A stretch of 64,000 bases of DNA from JAXGPF01 sp964650945 (GTDB lineage Bacteria > Verrucomicrobiota > Kiritimatiellia > JAAZAB01): NCBI GenBank assembly GCA_964650945.1, contig CAZYXU010000003.1, positions 12,663 to 76,662 of the forward strand, given 5' to 3'. Shown here in pieces: positions 1 to 8,740 of this stretch. The notes beneath the pieces are model-generated. The model saw only the letters and a program-made list of their open reading frames with translations, had not been told where the DNA came from and searched no databases. A program made the translations under genes and the position numbers. How positions within the stretch are numbered: position 1 is the first letter of the stretch; the number at the start of each line of letters is the position of its first letter.

Positions 1-910
1 AGCTATGCTGCCGCGCGGCGCGGAATCGCTGCCCAATCCGGCCGGCACCGCCCCGGGCATCTGCGCGCGGCTGGGGCCGGCGGACGTGTTTGTCGTGCCC
101 GGCGTGCCGCGTGAAATGCGCGCGCTGTTTAATTTGCATATTGCGCCGCGCCTGCGCGCGCAATCCGGCCGGGTAATTCTGACCGCCCGGTTGGACACCT
201 TCGGGTTGGGCGAATCGAAGGTGGCGGATAAGCTCGGGGACTTGATGCGCCGCGGCCGCAACCCCCTGGTGGGCACGACGGTCGCGGACGGCATTGTCAC
301 CGTGCGCGTGCGTGCGGATTTTCCGGATGCGGAGGCGGCGCGCGCCGCGCTTGACCGGACGGTCCGGGATGCGCGCCAATGCCTGGGGCCGGCGGTCTTC
401 AGCGACGGCACAGTCTCCCTGGCGGAGGTGGTCGGCGATCTTTTGCGCCGCCGGCAATGGCGGTTGGCCGCGGCGGAAAGCTGCACCGGCGGCTTGCTGG
501 GAAAAATGCTGACCGATGCCCCCGGCGCCAGCGATTTTTACCTGGGCGGCTGGGTGGTTTACGATAATGCCATGAAAACCAGCCAGTTGGGCGTGCCGGA
601 ATCCATGCTGCAAACCGCGGGCGCCGTCAGCGAGGCGGTGGTGCGGCATCTGGCCGAGGCGGCGCTCCAACGCGCCGGGGCGGATTGCGCCCTGGCCGTT
701 TCCGGGATCGCCGGACCGGCCGGCGGCACGCCGGACAAGCCGGTGGGCACGATCTGGATCGCGCTGGGCGAGCGCTGCGGCGGCCGGATTGTCACGCAGG
801 CGGAACGCTGGCTCTGGCCGGGCGAGCGCGCGCTGGTGCGCGACCGCGCGGCCAAAGCCGCCTTGAATATGCTGCGCTTGCGCCTGCTGGAAACTTGTCC
901 GCCGCCATGA
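1..910 (+). CDS. cinA: CinA family protein, nicotinamide-nucleotide amidase (5' end outside the window)
   Basis: The visible 301 or so residues open at the edge inside the family motif PRGAESLPNPAGTAPG, so the N-terminal part of the molybdopterin-binding-like domain lies upstream; full CinA is usually a little over 400 residues. The C-terminal PncC-type domain starts near visible residue 138 and shows AESCTGG (about 147-153) and SGIAGPAGGTPDKPVG (about 234-249), the catalytic signature of NMN deamidase, which recycles NMN in pyridine-nucleotide salvage. The reading frame is open to the first base. It ends in TGA before a repeat-rich gap. Confidence 0.95.
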   Translation, partial: AMLPRGAESLPNPAGTAPGICARLGPADVFVVPGVPREMRALFNLHIAPRLRAQSGRVILTARLDTFGLGESKVADKLGDLMRRGRNPLVGTTVADGIVTVRVRADFPDAEAARAALDRTVRDARQCLGPAVFSDGTVSLAEVVGDLLRRRQWRLAAAESCTGGLLGKMLTDAPGASDFYLGGWVVYDNAMKTSQLGVPESMLQTAGAVSEAVVRHLAEAALQRAGADCALAVSGIAGPAGGTPDKPVGTIWIALGERCGGRIVTQAERWLWPGERALVRDRAAKAALNMLRLRLLETCPPP

Positions 911-936
911 ATTTTGTCTGCTGAGTCTCTTTCAAA

Positions 937-958
937 AGTGTTCAGTGTTCAGTGTTCG
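937..958. repeat. Short TTCAGTG/TTCGG low-complexity repeat
   Basis: Between cinA and the Kelch protein, heptamer-like words GTTCAGT and GTTCGGC follow each other. Read on the other strand, these are the same words (CCGAAC, CTGAAC) that make up the long tract at 29959-30253 and the degenerate stretch at 24452-24500. It seems to be a minimal copy of a genome-wide low-complexity family. No coding function is visible. Confidence 0.55.
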
Positions 959-1010
959 GCACCAGAGATTTTATAGTAACGCAACACATTGATCTTGGCC
1001 GTTTGCAATT

Positions 1011-1065
1011 ATTTTGAATTCTGACTTCTGAATCCTGAATTCATTCAAAACGTGAGTTTTGAAAT
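1011..1065 (-). repeat. 55-bp dispersed repeat, copy 1 (minus orientation)
   Basis: Its reverse complement aligns without gaps to 18404-18458, with 7 differences in 55 positions (about 87 percent identity). One end is a perfect 8-bp hairpin: TTCAAAAC at 1044-1051, loop GTGA, GTTTTGAA at 1056-1063. The rest is built of ATTCAG-like words. It lies just upstream of a gene for an exported protein, as the second copy also does. Confidence 0.75.
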
Positions 1066-1108
1066 ATGCTCTGATGCATGCTTTGCGATTATTTGGCAGG
1101 CGATCAAA

Positions 1109-4100
1109 ATGCACAATGCCAAGTGGATTGGTTCAATCGGGTTGGCAGCGGGTTTATGGCTGACGCTGGGCTCGGGCTTAAGCCGCGCCCAGGCGCTGGT
1201 CATCCCCGCCGCCGGGCTCCGCGCCGGGGGCAACCCGCCGGGGATGATCGGCGGCCCCGGAACGCCCATCGTCGGCTGGGAGGAAATCGCGGGCTTGCCG
1301 CTCGGCGAGCAATTTCTGGGGGCGGGAGTCTTGAGCGGCGCGGTCTATGCCGTGGGCGGGATGAATGCGACTTATTCCGCCCCGCTCTATACCAACGTCT
1401 TCCGGTATGACGGCGCCGCCTGGACGCCGGCGCCGGCGCTCCCCGGCGCCGCTTATACCCTGGCCGTGGCATGCTACAGCAATGCGCTGTATACCCTGGG
1501 CGGCTTTGCCGGCTCCGGCACCCGTACGAATGTTTACAAGTTCGATGGCGCCGGCTGGTCCGAGGTGGCGGGGTTGCCGGCCGGCCGGGGCGCCGGCGCG
1601 GCCGCGGTCTGGAATGACGCCTTGTATTATATCGGCGGCCGCAATACCGCCGGCGCCGCCCAGACGAATGTTTACCGCTATAACGGCGCAACCTGGAGCC
1701 AGGTGCGCGGCCTGCCCGCCCCGCGCGGCTGCCTGACCGCCAATGTCTGGAATGGCGCGCTGTATGCCGTCGGGGGCAGTGATGCGACGAACGTTTACCA
1801 ATACGACGGCACGAACTGGACGGAAACGGCGGGCTTGCCGGTCATCATGGGCTATGCGGCTTCCGGCGTCCTGGACGACGGGCTCCATGTTTTCGGCGGG
1901 GAGAGCGGCGCCGGGCAGACCAATGTGTATCGGTTTGACGGCACGAACTGGACGGCGGTTCCCGGCCTGCCCACCGCGCGCTTTGGCGTGGGCGGCGCCG
2001 TCCTCAGCAACGTCTTGTATTCCATCGGCGGGTTCGTCAGCGGTGTCTCCACCAATGTGTACCGCTCCGTGCTGACCGATTACCTGGGCGTGACGCCGTC
2101 CAACGGCGCCATGGCCGGCGGGTATGAAGTCGTGATCACCGGGACCAACCTCTCCGATGGCGCCGATGTCACCAATGTCACATTGTGCGGCGTCACCGCC
2201 GCGGTTGCCCGGGTGCATGGCGGCACCCAGATCGTGGCGATCGCCGGCGCCGGCCCGCCCGGTTTGGGCGACGTGCGCGTGTTTTCCGCAAGTTTTGGAG
2301 AATCGGTCCGCACCAATGCTTTTACATATATGGGCGCGGACATGCTCTGCCTGGGAACCAATGGCGCGGCTATCCCGAATGCGGCGCACGCCGCGGCGGA
2401 GAATGGGACGGATTTCGGCGAGCTGCCCTGGGGCGGCGCCCGCACGAATTATCTGGTGATCACTAACTCCGGCAACCAGGATTTGACGATCAACGGGATC
2501 GGCGTGCATGGCGCCGGGGCCGCTGCGTTCAAGGTTGTGTCGCCGCCGGCGCTGGTGCCGCCCGGCGGCGCATCGAATTTCGCGGCGGTGTTCGCGCCGC
2601 CCGGTCCGGGTGCGTATCCGGCAGCCTTCGGCATCGCCAATAATTCATCCAATCCCTTGTATGTGATCTACCTGGCGGGCGTAGGTGTAAAACGTACGCA
2701 GACGTTATCGTTTTCAGCGGCAGATCACCTGGCGGTCACGGCTTCCGTGGCGTTGACGGCTTCGGCTTCATCCGGGTTGCCGGTAAGTTTTTCGGCGATG
2801 CCCCCCGGACGCATCACGGGCGGCAATATCCTCTCTTTCAACGGGACGGGCCAGGTGACTGTCGCGGCGGCGCAGGCCGGCAATGTCGATTGGCACGCCG
2901 CCGCGGCAACGCAAACAGTCCGGGTGACGCAGTATGGCCCATCCGCCGGCCGGCTGGCGGTGGAATTAACGCCGGCCGGCGGATCATGGACCATGGTCAG
3001 CGCGCCGGCCGCGTATGTCGGGCCCTGGTCGGGAATCGGGCGCCTGGCTGCCATCCCGGCGCCGCCGGGCGGCTACCGCGTCGCCTGGGGCGCCCTGGCC
3101 GGTTATGCGCCGCCCCTGCCGCATTCCGGCGAACTGGCGCCGGGCAGCGCGTTGGTGTTCACGGGAATATACTTGCAGGTTACGGATGATCTGGCGCCGC
3201 CGCCGGGCGTGTCGGCGACGGCCGGAGTCTATACGAATTTGGTGCGGGTTTCCTGGCAGGGCGTGCCTGGCGCCGCGATTTATGAAATACGCCGCCACAC
3301 CGCGAACGATCCGGCCCGCTCAAGCTGGCTGGCGGAAGTGCCGGCGGGCGCCGGAGCGCAAGCTGATGATCCCACGCCTGCAACTTATGCTTACGATGAC
3401 TACGACGTTTTGCCCAACGTTTCCAGCTACTACTGGGTGCGGGCGAAAACGGCGGCGCGCATCAGCCGGTTCAGCCGGGCCGGCATGGGCTATGCCCGGT
3501 TGGACCCCGGCGCCATGCAGGGCGTTTCAGACCTGGCGGCGGACGACCTGGTGTTTCTGCCGGTGAATCTCCAGCCCGATTCCGCCGCCGGCACAGTGTC
3601 GTTCCGACTGGCCAATTACGGGCCGGATGCCGTGAACGGCGCGGCGGTAGCGCTGGATTTCTACATGGGCGCGGCCGGCGGGGAGCTGCTGTGGATGGGC
3701 GGGGATCGCCGGAATTTCACGCTGGCGTCCGGCGCGGAAGAGTTGGTGGTGCTGGCCGCCGCCGCCCGGGGCGGCATAATCGCGCGCGGCGATCTGCCGC
3801 ATGATTCCCCGTTAACCGTGCGCGTGCGGGTGCGCCACCTGACCGCCCGGCGCGATCCCAATCCGCTGAATGACACGGCCGCCGCCGCCGGAACGGCGCG
3901 CATCCGCGCGGCCGGCGCGAGTTCCAGAGGACGCGGATTGACGGATTACGACGGCGACGGCAAGTCGGATTTGGCGGTGCTGAGCGCCGATCGCAGCTTG
4001 TTCGTCTTCCTGGCGACCGGCGACCGGTTTGCGCAGATGCATTGGGAGGCTGGAGCCGCAGGCCCCGGTTTGTATCATGCGGCTCCCGGCGATTACGACG

Positions 4101-4792
4101 GCGACGGCATCCTGGACCTGGGACTGTTCGATGAGGCGGCCGGAATATTTTATGTGCGCTATTCCAGCACGGGGATGGCCGCATCGGCAACGCTGGGCGG
4201 GCCGGGTTGCCGCCCGGCCGTGGCGGATTACGACGGCGACGGCCGCAGCGATCCGGCCGTGTACCAGGCGGCGGAAGGTTATTGGACGGGTTGGTTGTCG
4301 GCGGAAAATTACTCGCAAAAGTATACCTATGCCGGCGGGCCGCGCTATGCGCCCGTGCCGGCGGATTACGATGGAGACGGGCTGGCCGATCCGGTGGCCT
4401 ATTCCAGGGTCATCGGCGCCTGGGCGGGCCGGCTCTCCGGACTGGGATATCAGCCCGTCGCCTTGCTTTCCGGCGTGCCGGATGCGCAGGCCGTGCCGGG
4501 CGATTACGACGGGGACGGCCTGGCGGACCTGGCGCTATACCAGGCTGCCGGCGGACAATGGCTGGTGCGTCTCTCCAATCACGGCGCGTGGGATGTTTCC
4601 GCCGCGCTGGTCCTGGGCGGCCCCGGTTACGTTCCCGTGCCGGGCGATTACGACGGCGACGGTCTGTCCGATCCCGCGGTTTACAGCGCCGCGGCCGGCG
4701 GGGTTTGGCGGGGATTGTTGTCTGCGCAGGGATACGCTCCGGAAATTGAAGGCTATTTCGGCGGTATGGATTACGAGCCGATGTTTGAATAA
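1109..4792 (+). CDS. Large secreted Kelch-repeat / IPT-TIG / FG-GAP protein
   Basis: This is a protein of about 1227 residues. I chose ATG 1109, preceded by GGCAGG, because it begins a clean signal peptide ending near LSRAQA; an in-frame ATG-free extension to 1052 would put a non-signal leader in front. Residues about 54-319 are Kelch-type propeller repeats (TNVYRYDG, LYxLGG). An IPT/TIG-like domain follows at about 327-407, then a choice-of-anchor/ASPM-like domain (TNSGNQDLTING) at about 435-527, a fibronectin-like segment at about 696-800, and six FG-GAP calcium-loop repeats with DYDGDG from about 945 to the end. It is probably cell-surface or extracellular. The ligand is unknown and no catalytic motif is seen. 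Confidence 0.85.
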   Translation: MHNAKWIGSIGLAAGLWLTLGSGLSRAQALVIPAAGLRAGGNPPGMIGGPGTPIVGWEEIAGLPLGEQFLGAGVLSGAVYAVGGMNATYSAPLYTNVFRYDGAAWTPAPALPGAAYTLAVACYSNALYTLGGFAGSGTRTNVYKFDGAGWSEVAGLPAGRGAGAAAVWNDALYYIGGRNTAGAAQTNVYRYNGATWSQVRGLPAPRGCLTANVWNGALYAVGGSDATNVYQYDGTNWTETAGLPVIMGYAASGVLDDGLHVFGGESGAGQTNVYRFDGTNWTAVPGLPTARFGVGGAVLSNVLYSIGGFVSGVSTNVYRSVLTDYLGVTPSNGAMAGGYEVVITGTNLSDGADVTNVTLCGVTAAVARVHGGTQIVAIAGAGPPGLGDVRVFSASFGESVRTNAFTYMGADMLCLGTNGAAIPNAAHAAAENGTDFGELPWGGARTNYLVITNSGNQDLTINGIGVHGAGAAAFKVVSPPALVPPGGASNFAAVFAPPGPGAYPAAFGIANNSSNPLYVIYLAGVGVKRTQTLSFSAADHLAVTASVALTASASSGLPVSFSAMPPGRITGGNILSFNGTGQVTVAAAQAGNVDWHAAAATQTVRVTQYGPSAGRLAVELTPAGGSWTMVSAPAAYVGPWSGIGRLAAIPAPPGGYRVAWGALAGYAPPLPHSGELAPGSALVFTGIYLQVTDDLAPPPGVSATAGVYTNLVRVSWQGVPGAAIYEIRRHTANDPARSSWLAEVPAGAGAQADDPTPATYAYDDYDVLPNVSSYYWVRAKTAARISRFSRAGMGYARLDPGAMQGVSDLAADDLVFLPVNLQPDSAAGTVSFRLANYGPDAVNGAAVALDFYMGAAGGELLWMGGDRRNFTLASGAEELVVLAAAARGGIIARGDLPHDSPLTVRVRVRHLTARRDPNPLNDTAAAAGTARIRAAGASSRGRGLTDYDGDGKSDLAVLSADRSLFVFLATGDRFAQMHWEAGAAGPGLYHAAPGDYDGDGILDLGLFDEAAGIFYVRYSSTGMAASATLGGPGCRPAVADYDGDGRSDPAVYQAAEGYWTGWLSAENYSQKYTYAGGPRYAPVPADYDGDGLADPVAYSRVIGAWAGRLSGLGYQPVALLSGVPDAQAVPGDYDGDGLADLALYQAAGGQWLVRLSNHGAWDVSAALVLGGPGYVPVPGDYDGDGLSDPAVYSAAAGGVWRGLLSAQGYAPEIEGYFGGMDYEPMFE

Positions 4793-4919
4793 CCCCCATC
4801 GCCCGTCCAGGCGGGGCATGCCAAAGATAAATCTCCCTCGCCCTCGTACGCATATGTGCAACGAGAGGCGGAACGCCGCGCGGGGAGGAGCCGGGCCGGC
4901 TGATCTCCCGGCAGAGGAG
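4793..4919. other. Convergent intergenic gap
   Basis: These 127 bases separate the converging Kelch protein and oxidoreductase genes. I found no hairpin with a T-run and no convincing small ORF. Confidence 0.5.
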
Positions 4920-6005
4920 CTAGCTCCGCAACGGCAATTGCACTTCCCGGCGGGTTTTCCACGACCGGTAAATGGCCAGGATCAATTCTACGGCCCGGCG
5001 TGCCTCCGGGCCGGGCACCATGGGCTCGGTGTTCCGGCGGATGGCGCGGCAAAAATCCCGCACTTGCAGCGTATGCCCGTCGGACGACAGCGCGGTGTGG
5101 TCGCTGGCCAATTTGCCGTAGGCGTCTCCGCCGGTTTTCCGCCGGTTGAATTTTTCGCCGAGGTTGACCGGCTGCGGCTCGTGCTTGCCCTTGATCAGGC
5201 GGGCGGTCCAGCATTTGACCGGGCCGTCCCCCAGGATAATCGAGCCGCGTTCGCCGTGGATCATCGTTTTGCAGCCCATGCCGGGCACCACGGAGGTGGT
5301 GCCGATGATATTGCCCAGGGCGCCGTTTTTGAAGCGGACGACGGAGACGGAGGTGTCCTCAACCTCAATCTGGCGCACCAGGCGGTCGGTGTAGGTGAAG
5401 ACGCTCGCGGCATCGCCCATCAGCCAGAGCAGCAGGTCAATGCCATGCACGGCCTGGTTCATCAAGGCGCCGCCGCCGTCGAGTTTCCAGGTGCCGCGCC
5501 AGCCGGCGGAACGGAAATAGGCGGGGGACCGGTAGTATTTCTGGTGGCAGTCGCCCAGCACCAGCTTGCCCAGCAGGCCCCGCCGCAGCGCCTGCTTGGC
5601 GAGCAGGCTGTCGGTGTCGGTGCGTTTCTGGAAAATACAGCCCAGCTTGACGCCGGCCCGGTCGCAGGCTTCGATCATGCGGTCCATGCTGGCCAGCGTG
5701 ATATCCAGGGGCTTTTCGCTGAGCACGTGCCGGCCGGCTTTGGCGGCGTCAATCGCGCCCTGGTGGTGCAGTCCGGAAGGCGTGCAGACGCTGACCGCCT
5801 GGATGCCGGGCTCCCGGCGCAGCATTTCACGGTGGCTGGTGTAGAAGCGGGCCTTGGATCCATGCTCGCGCAAAACCTTTTCGCGGCGCGGGTCAATATC
5901 GCAGACGGCAAGCAATTCCGCTTCCGGGGCGTTGTTGACGGCCTTGGCGTGATGCGGGCCGATGACCCCGTAACCGATGATTCCCCAGCCGATTTTTCCG
6001 CTCAT
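4920..6005 (-). CDS. Gfo/Idh/MocA family NAD(P)-dependent oxidoreductase
   Basis: This is a cytoplasmic sugar or inositol dehydrogenase-like enzyme of 361 residues, the normal family length. The Rossmann motif GIIGYGVIGPHH is at residues 9-19, the conserved EKP at 97-99 (hydride-transfer lysine), and the second-domain motif GGALMNQAVHGID at about 178-190 carries the catalytic-type histidine. The ATG is preceded by AAGGGAAATC. It stands alone between a convergent secreted protein and tRNA genes, so the substrate cannot be inferred. Such enzymes are numerous in polysaccharide-degrading PVC bacteria. Confidence 0.92.
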   Translation of the reverse strand: MSGKIGWGIIGYGVIGPHHAKAVNNAPEAELLAVCDIDPRREKVLREHGSKARFYTSHREMLRREPGIQAVSVCTPSGLHHQGAIDAAKAGRHVLSEKPLDITLASMDRMIEACDRAGVKLGCIFQKRTDTDSLLAKQALRRGLLGKLVLGDCHQKYYRSPAYFRSAGWRGTWKLDGGGALMNQAVHGIDLLLWLMGDAASVFTYTDRLVRQIEVEDTSVSVVRFKNGALGNIIGTTSVVPGMGCKTMIHGERGSIILGDGPVKCWTARLIKGKHEPQPVNLGEKFNRRKTGGDAYGKLASDHTALSSDGHTLQVRDFCRAIRRNTEPMVPGPEARRAVELILAIYRSWKTRREVQLPLRS

Positions 6006-6185
6006 GATTTCCCTTGCATGTGTTGTGATTGCCTTAAATCAGCGGCGGCGGGCCGCGGCCGGGACGGCCCGGCGGTGGTTGCCGCTCAGGCCGTATTGTA
6101 CCGCCAGCCGGCGCGGCATGTAATGCGACCAAAAATAGTTTAAAATCAGGATATTGTCAACATCCCAGAAATACTGTTTTTTTAC

Positions 6186-6214
6186 TTGCAAAGCCGGGGG
6201 GGATTGCATACAGT
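6186..6214 (+). promoter_or_regulatory. Possible promoter of the tRNA pair
   Basis: TTGCAA (6186-6191) and TACAGT (6209-6214) are separated by 17 bases, each matching the sigma-70 consensus at 4 of 6 positions. The predicted start would fall about 10 bases before tRNA-Asp. The strength is moderate; a run of seven G lies inside the spacer. Confidence 0.35.
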
Positions 6215-6230
6215 ATTGGCAGTATTTCCG

Positions 6231-6307
6231 GGGGGAGTAGCTCAATTGGTTAGAGTCCCAGACTGTCGATCTGGTTGTTGCGGGTTCGAGTCCCGTCTCT
6301 CCCGCCA
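6231..6307 (+). tRNA. tRNA-Asp (GTC)
   Basis: It folds as a full cloverleaf. The acceptor GGGGGAG pairs with CTCTCCC (one G-T), the D stem is GCTC/GAGT, and the anticodon stem CCAGA/TCTGG encloses loop CTGTCGA with anticodon GTC at 6265-6267. The T arm is GCGGG-TTCGAGT-CCCGT, with discriminator G and an encoded CCA at 6305-6307. G is the discriminator base expected for bacterial tRNA-Asp. Confidence 0.97.
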
Positions 6308-6468
6308 CGGATTGCCGGTCCGACACCCATGCGCCCGCCCCAGCGCGCACGGCATCCGCCGGCAGCAAATACGGCGCTGGCAGCCTTGGCGCGCGTCTTT
6401 GACCGGTCGGATTTTTCTGCTGCAAGCCAGGCTTGGCGCTGCGCCGGCAGGCTGGCGCCGGCATTCAT

Positions 6469-6544
6469 GGCGATGTAGCTCAGTTGGTAGAGCGGAGGAC
6501 TCATAAGCCTTAGGTCCGGGGTTCGAATCCCCGCGTCGCCACCA
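6469..6544 (+). tRNA. tRNA-Met (CAT)
   Basis: The cloverleaf has acceptor GGCGATG/CGTCGCC, D stem GCTC/GAGC, loop CTCATAA with anticodon CAT at 6502-6504, T arm CGGGG-TTCGAAT-CCCCG, discriminator A and an encoded CCA. The acceptor starts with a normal G1-C72 pair, so it is not the initiator. The anticodon stem GAGGA/GCCTT has an A-G mismatch next to the loop. Elongator Met is the most likely identity; tRNA-Ile2, read after lysidine modification, is the alternative. Confidence 0.92.
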
Positions 6545-6569
6545 TATCGAATATGCTTGAGGTAGATTT

Positions 6570-7445
6570 GTGACCACCAAAGACAAGCCCGAATCCAACG
6601 GCAATAATCATCCCCTGATCAATCAGCTTGTGCAACTGCAGGAGCTGATTCTGGTGCATTCCGAGCAGGAAGCATCCATGTCCGATAAATATACTTCGCA
6701 GTTGGACAGCTCCATCAATGCCTTGCGCGCTTCCCTGCCGGATGAAACCCAGCAGCTCTTTCAGAAAATCGAAAAACGCGATGTGCTGGCGATCGTGCCG
6801 ATTTCCAATAATGTCTGCTCGGGCTGCGGCCTCTCCCTGCCGGTCAGTTTGATTTATGCCGTGCGCGCGGGCGAAAAGCTCTTCCAGTGCCCCAATTGCG
6901 CGCGCATCCTGTATTATCCCGAGGTGCGCTCGCGGCGCATCAGCAAGAAGGCCGGCGGGCGCGCCATGCCGCGGCGCACCGGCATTGCCCGGTTCACCTC
7001 GCAGTCGCTGATGCTGCCGGAACTGCAATCCACGGAGCGCGACAAGGTCATCGAGGAAATGGCCATGCGCATGGAGTTGGAAGGCTTTGTGGATAACGGC
7101 GCCAAGCTGATTACCGCCGCCTTGGAACGCGAATCCATCATCAATACGGCCGTGGAGCATGGGCTGGCCTTCCCGCACGTGCGCGGGGTGGAAGGCGGCG
7201 GGTTGACCCTCGCGCTGGGAATCAACCGCAAGGGCGTGCGCTTCGATTCCGCCGGACGCGGCTTGACCCATATCGTCTTTTTTATCGTCATCCCCACCGC
7301 CGCCAGCGTGTTTTACCTGCGGCTGTTGTCCGGCTTGACCCAGACCTTCTTCAAAAAAGACGCGCGCGAAAAATTGCTGGCCGCGCAAACCCCGGACGAA
7401 TTATGGAGCGTGCTGGTGAAAACCACGCGCTACACCATCAAGTAG
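6570..7445 (+). CDS. C4 zinc-ribbon / PTS EIIA (Fru/Ntr-type) fusion protein
   Basis: This 291-residue protein starts at GTG 6570 behind TTGAGGTAG. Residues 1-75 are helical and resemble the coiled coil of zinc-ribbon (DUF164/CdsZ-like) proteins. Cys83, Cys86, Cys107 and Cys110 form a C4 ribbon. Residues about 131-291 are a PTS EIIA type-2 domain in which the phosphorylatable histidine is retained (FPHVR, His203). No EIIB, EIIC, HPr or EI gene is nearby, so a regulatory PTS-Ntr role is likelier than sugar transport. How the ribbon contributes is unknown. Confidence 0.85.
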   Translation: MTTKDKPESNGNNHPLINQLVQLQELILVHSEQEASMSDKYTSQLDSSINALRASLPDETQQLFQKIEKRDVLAIVPISNNVCSGCGLSLPVSLIYAVRAGEKLFQCPNCARILYYPEVRSRRISKKAGGRAMPRRTGIARFTSQSLMLPELQSTERDKVIEEMAMRMELEGFVDNGAKLITAALERESIINTAVEHGLAFPHVRGVEGGGLTLALGINRKGVRFDSAGRGLTHIVFFIVIPTAASVFYLRLLSGLTQTFFKKDAREKLLAAQTPDELWSVLVKTTRYTIK

Positions 7446-7457
7446 CTTCCGCGCGGT

Positions 7458-7850
7458 TCAATCGAAGTAGATGTCCACCGTGTAGCTGTAGCTGTCGAAC
7501 CAGCGCACGCGCATCACGGTGAGCTTGCCTTCCAGAATGTCCACGTCATCGCGATAGCTGCGGCTGCCGTGGCGTTCCTGGATGACCACGCGGTGCACCC
7601 CGGGATTCAGATCGTAAGCCTCGTAGTCATAGGTGCTCACCCGGTTGGATTCAATCCCGTTGATGAACACCTCCAGGCGGTCGCCGGTGTGGTTGTCCAC
7701 GATCAGGCTTCCCAGGCCGGCCGGCGGCTTGTGGCTGAAGGAGTCGTCTTCGCAGCCGGCGGCCATGAAGGCCAGGGCGGCGGCGAGCATGGCCGCGGCG
7801 GCCTTTAAAATCCGGCCGGCGGCGGGTGGGGTGGCGCAGGTTTGCTTCAT
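7458..7850 (-). CDS. Small outer-membrane or periplasmic lipoprotein of unknown function
   Basis: This is a 130-residue protein. ATG 7850 is chosen because GGACAGGAGC lies seven bases upstream and a lipoprotein signal follows immediately (hydrophobic run, lipobox MAAGC at about residue 34). The mature part is beta-rich (SLIVDNHTGDRLEVFING, then a VHRVVIQER strand), resembling small PEGA-like or carboxypeptidase-regulatory-like folds, but no family is certain. It lies directly downstream of ktrA on the same strand, 41 bases away, and may be cotranscribed. Confidence 0.72.
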   Translation of the reverse strand: MKQTCATPPAAGRILKAAAAMLAAALAFMAAGCEDDSFSHKPPAGLGSLIVDNHTGDRLEVFINGIESNRVSTYDYEAYDLNPGVHRVVIQERHGSRSYRDDVDILEGKLTVMRVRWFDSYSYTVDIYFD

Positions 7851-7891
7851 ATGCGTGCTCCTGTCCGGGGTTGGCTGCCGTCCTCCCGCCG

Positions 7892-8563
7892 TCATGGCAG
7901 GTCTTTTTCAAGTTGGCGCAATTTTTCATCGGCGCCGAAAACCACCAGGGTATCGCCCAGTTCGATCATGTCGTCCGCGTTGGGGATGATGATCGTCTCC
8001 TGGGCGCCATCCGGCTGGCGGGCGCGGCGCAATACCAGAATGGTGACGCCGAAATCATGGCGGATATTGGACTCGGCGATAGTCTTGCCGATGAAACTCA
8101 ACGGCGCGCTGATTTCCAGCACGCTGGCCCCGGCGGAAACCTCCATGTAATCCAGCACGGAAGGCGAAACCAGGGTGCGCGCCAGGCGGGTGGCCATGTC
8201 GCGGTCGGGGAAAATAATGCGGTCGGCGCCGACGCGTTTCAGCACCTTGCCGTGCACTTCGCCGGAAGCCTTGGCCACGACCCAGGGGATTTTCATCTCC
8301 TTCAAGGTGAGAGTGGCGAGAATGCTGCTTTCGAGGTCGGAACCGACGGCGACGACGGCAATGTCGCAATCCTGAAATCCGGCGGCTTCCAGGGCGCCTT
8401 CCTCGGTGGCGTCGCCTTCCATAGCCTTGGCCACGATGCCGGCCATGTCATCCACCACATCGCGGTCGCGGTCCAGCAGGATGACTTCCACGCCCCGCTC
8501 CGCCAGCGCCGATGCCAGGCTTGCCCCAAAACGGCCGCCGCCAACAATGCCGATTCTTTTCAA
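7892..8563 (-). CDS. ktrA: TrkA/KtrA-type potassium channel regulatory subunit
   Basis: This 223-residue protein is typical of single-unit KtrA/KtrC gating rings. The RCK-N Rossmann domain starts at GIVGGGRFGASLA (residues 5-17), with an acidic LLDRDRD ribose-binding strand end and GDAT at the usual place. An RCK-C domain follows from about residue 140 (SVLEISAPLSFIGKTIAE). Translation starts at TTG 8563 with AAAGGTG six bases upstream; no ATG lies before the Rossmann strand. The channel partner is encoded immediately upstream, at 8741-10117. Confidence 0.93.
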   Translation of the reverse strand: MKRIGIVGGGRFGASLASALAERGVEVILLDRDRDVVDDMAGIVAKAMEGDATEEGALEAAGFQDCDIAVVAVGSDLESSILATLTLKEMKIPWVVAKASGEVHGKVLKRVGADRIIFPDRDMATRLARTLVSPSVLDYMEVSAGASVLEISAPLSFIGKTIAESNIRHDFGVTILVLRRARQPDGAQETIIIPNADDMIELGDTLVVFGADEKLRQLEKDLP

Positions 8564-8740
8564 ATTACACCTTTGCGTGCCGGTGGCCGCCGCGGCGGCG
8601 GCCGGATTTTTGCCGCATTATCGGGCTTTTGGACAATGATGGCCGGAACGGGCGCTGAAATCAAGTTAAAAGTCAGGTTAACCGCCGGCATTCCCAGGCG
8701 GCTGCCCCCGGCCTGATCCGCCGCCGGCAACCTTGATCGC

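Noticed and set aside
4029..6143. 704-codon plus frame bridging the Kelch protein and the oxidoreductase
   Set aside because: Crosses two real genes in wrong frames; composition is arginine/alanine noise.
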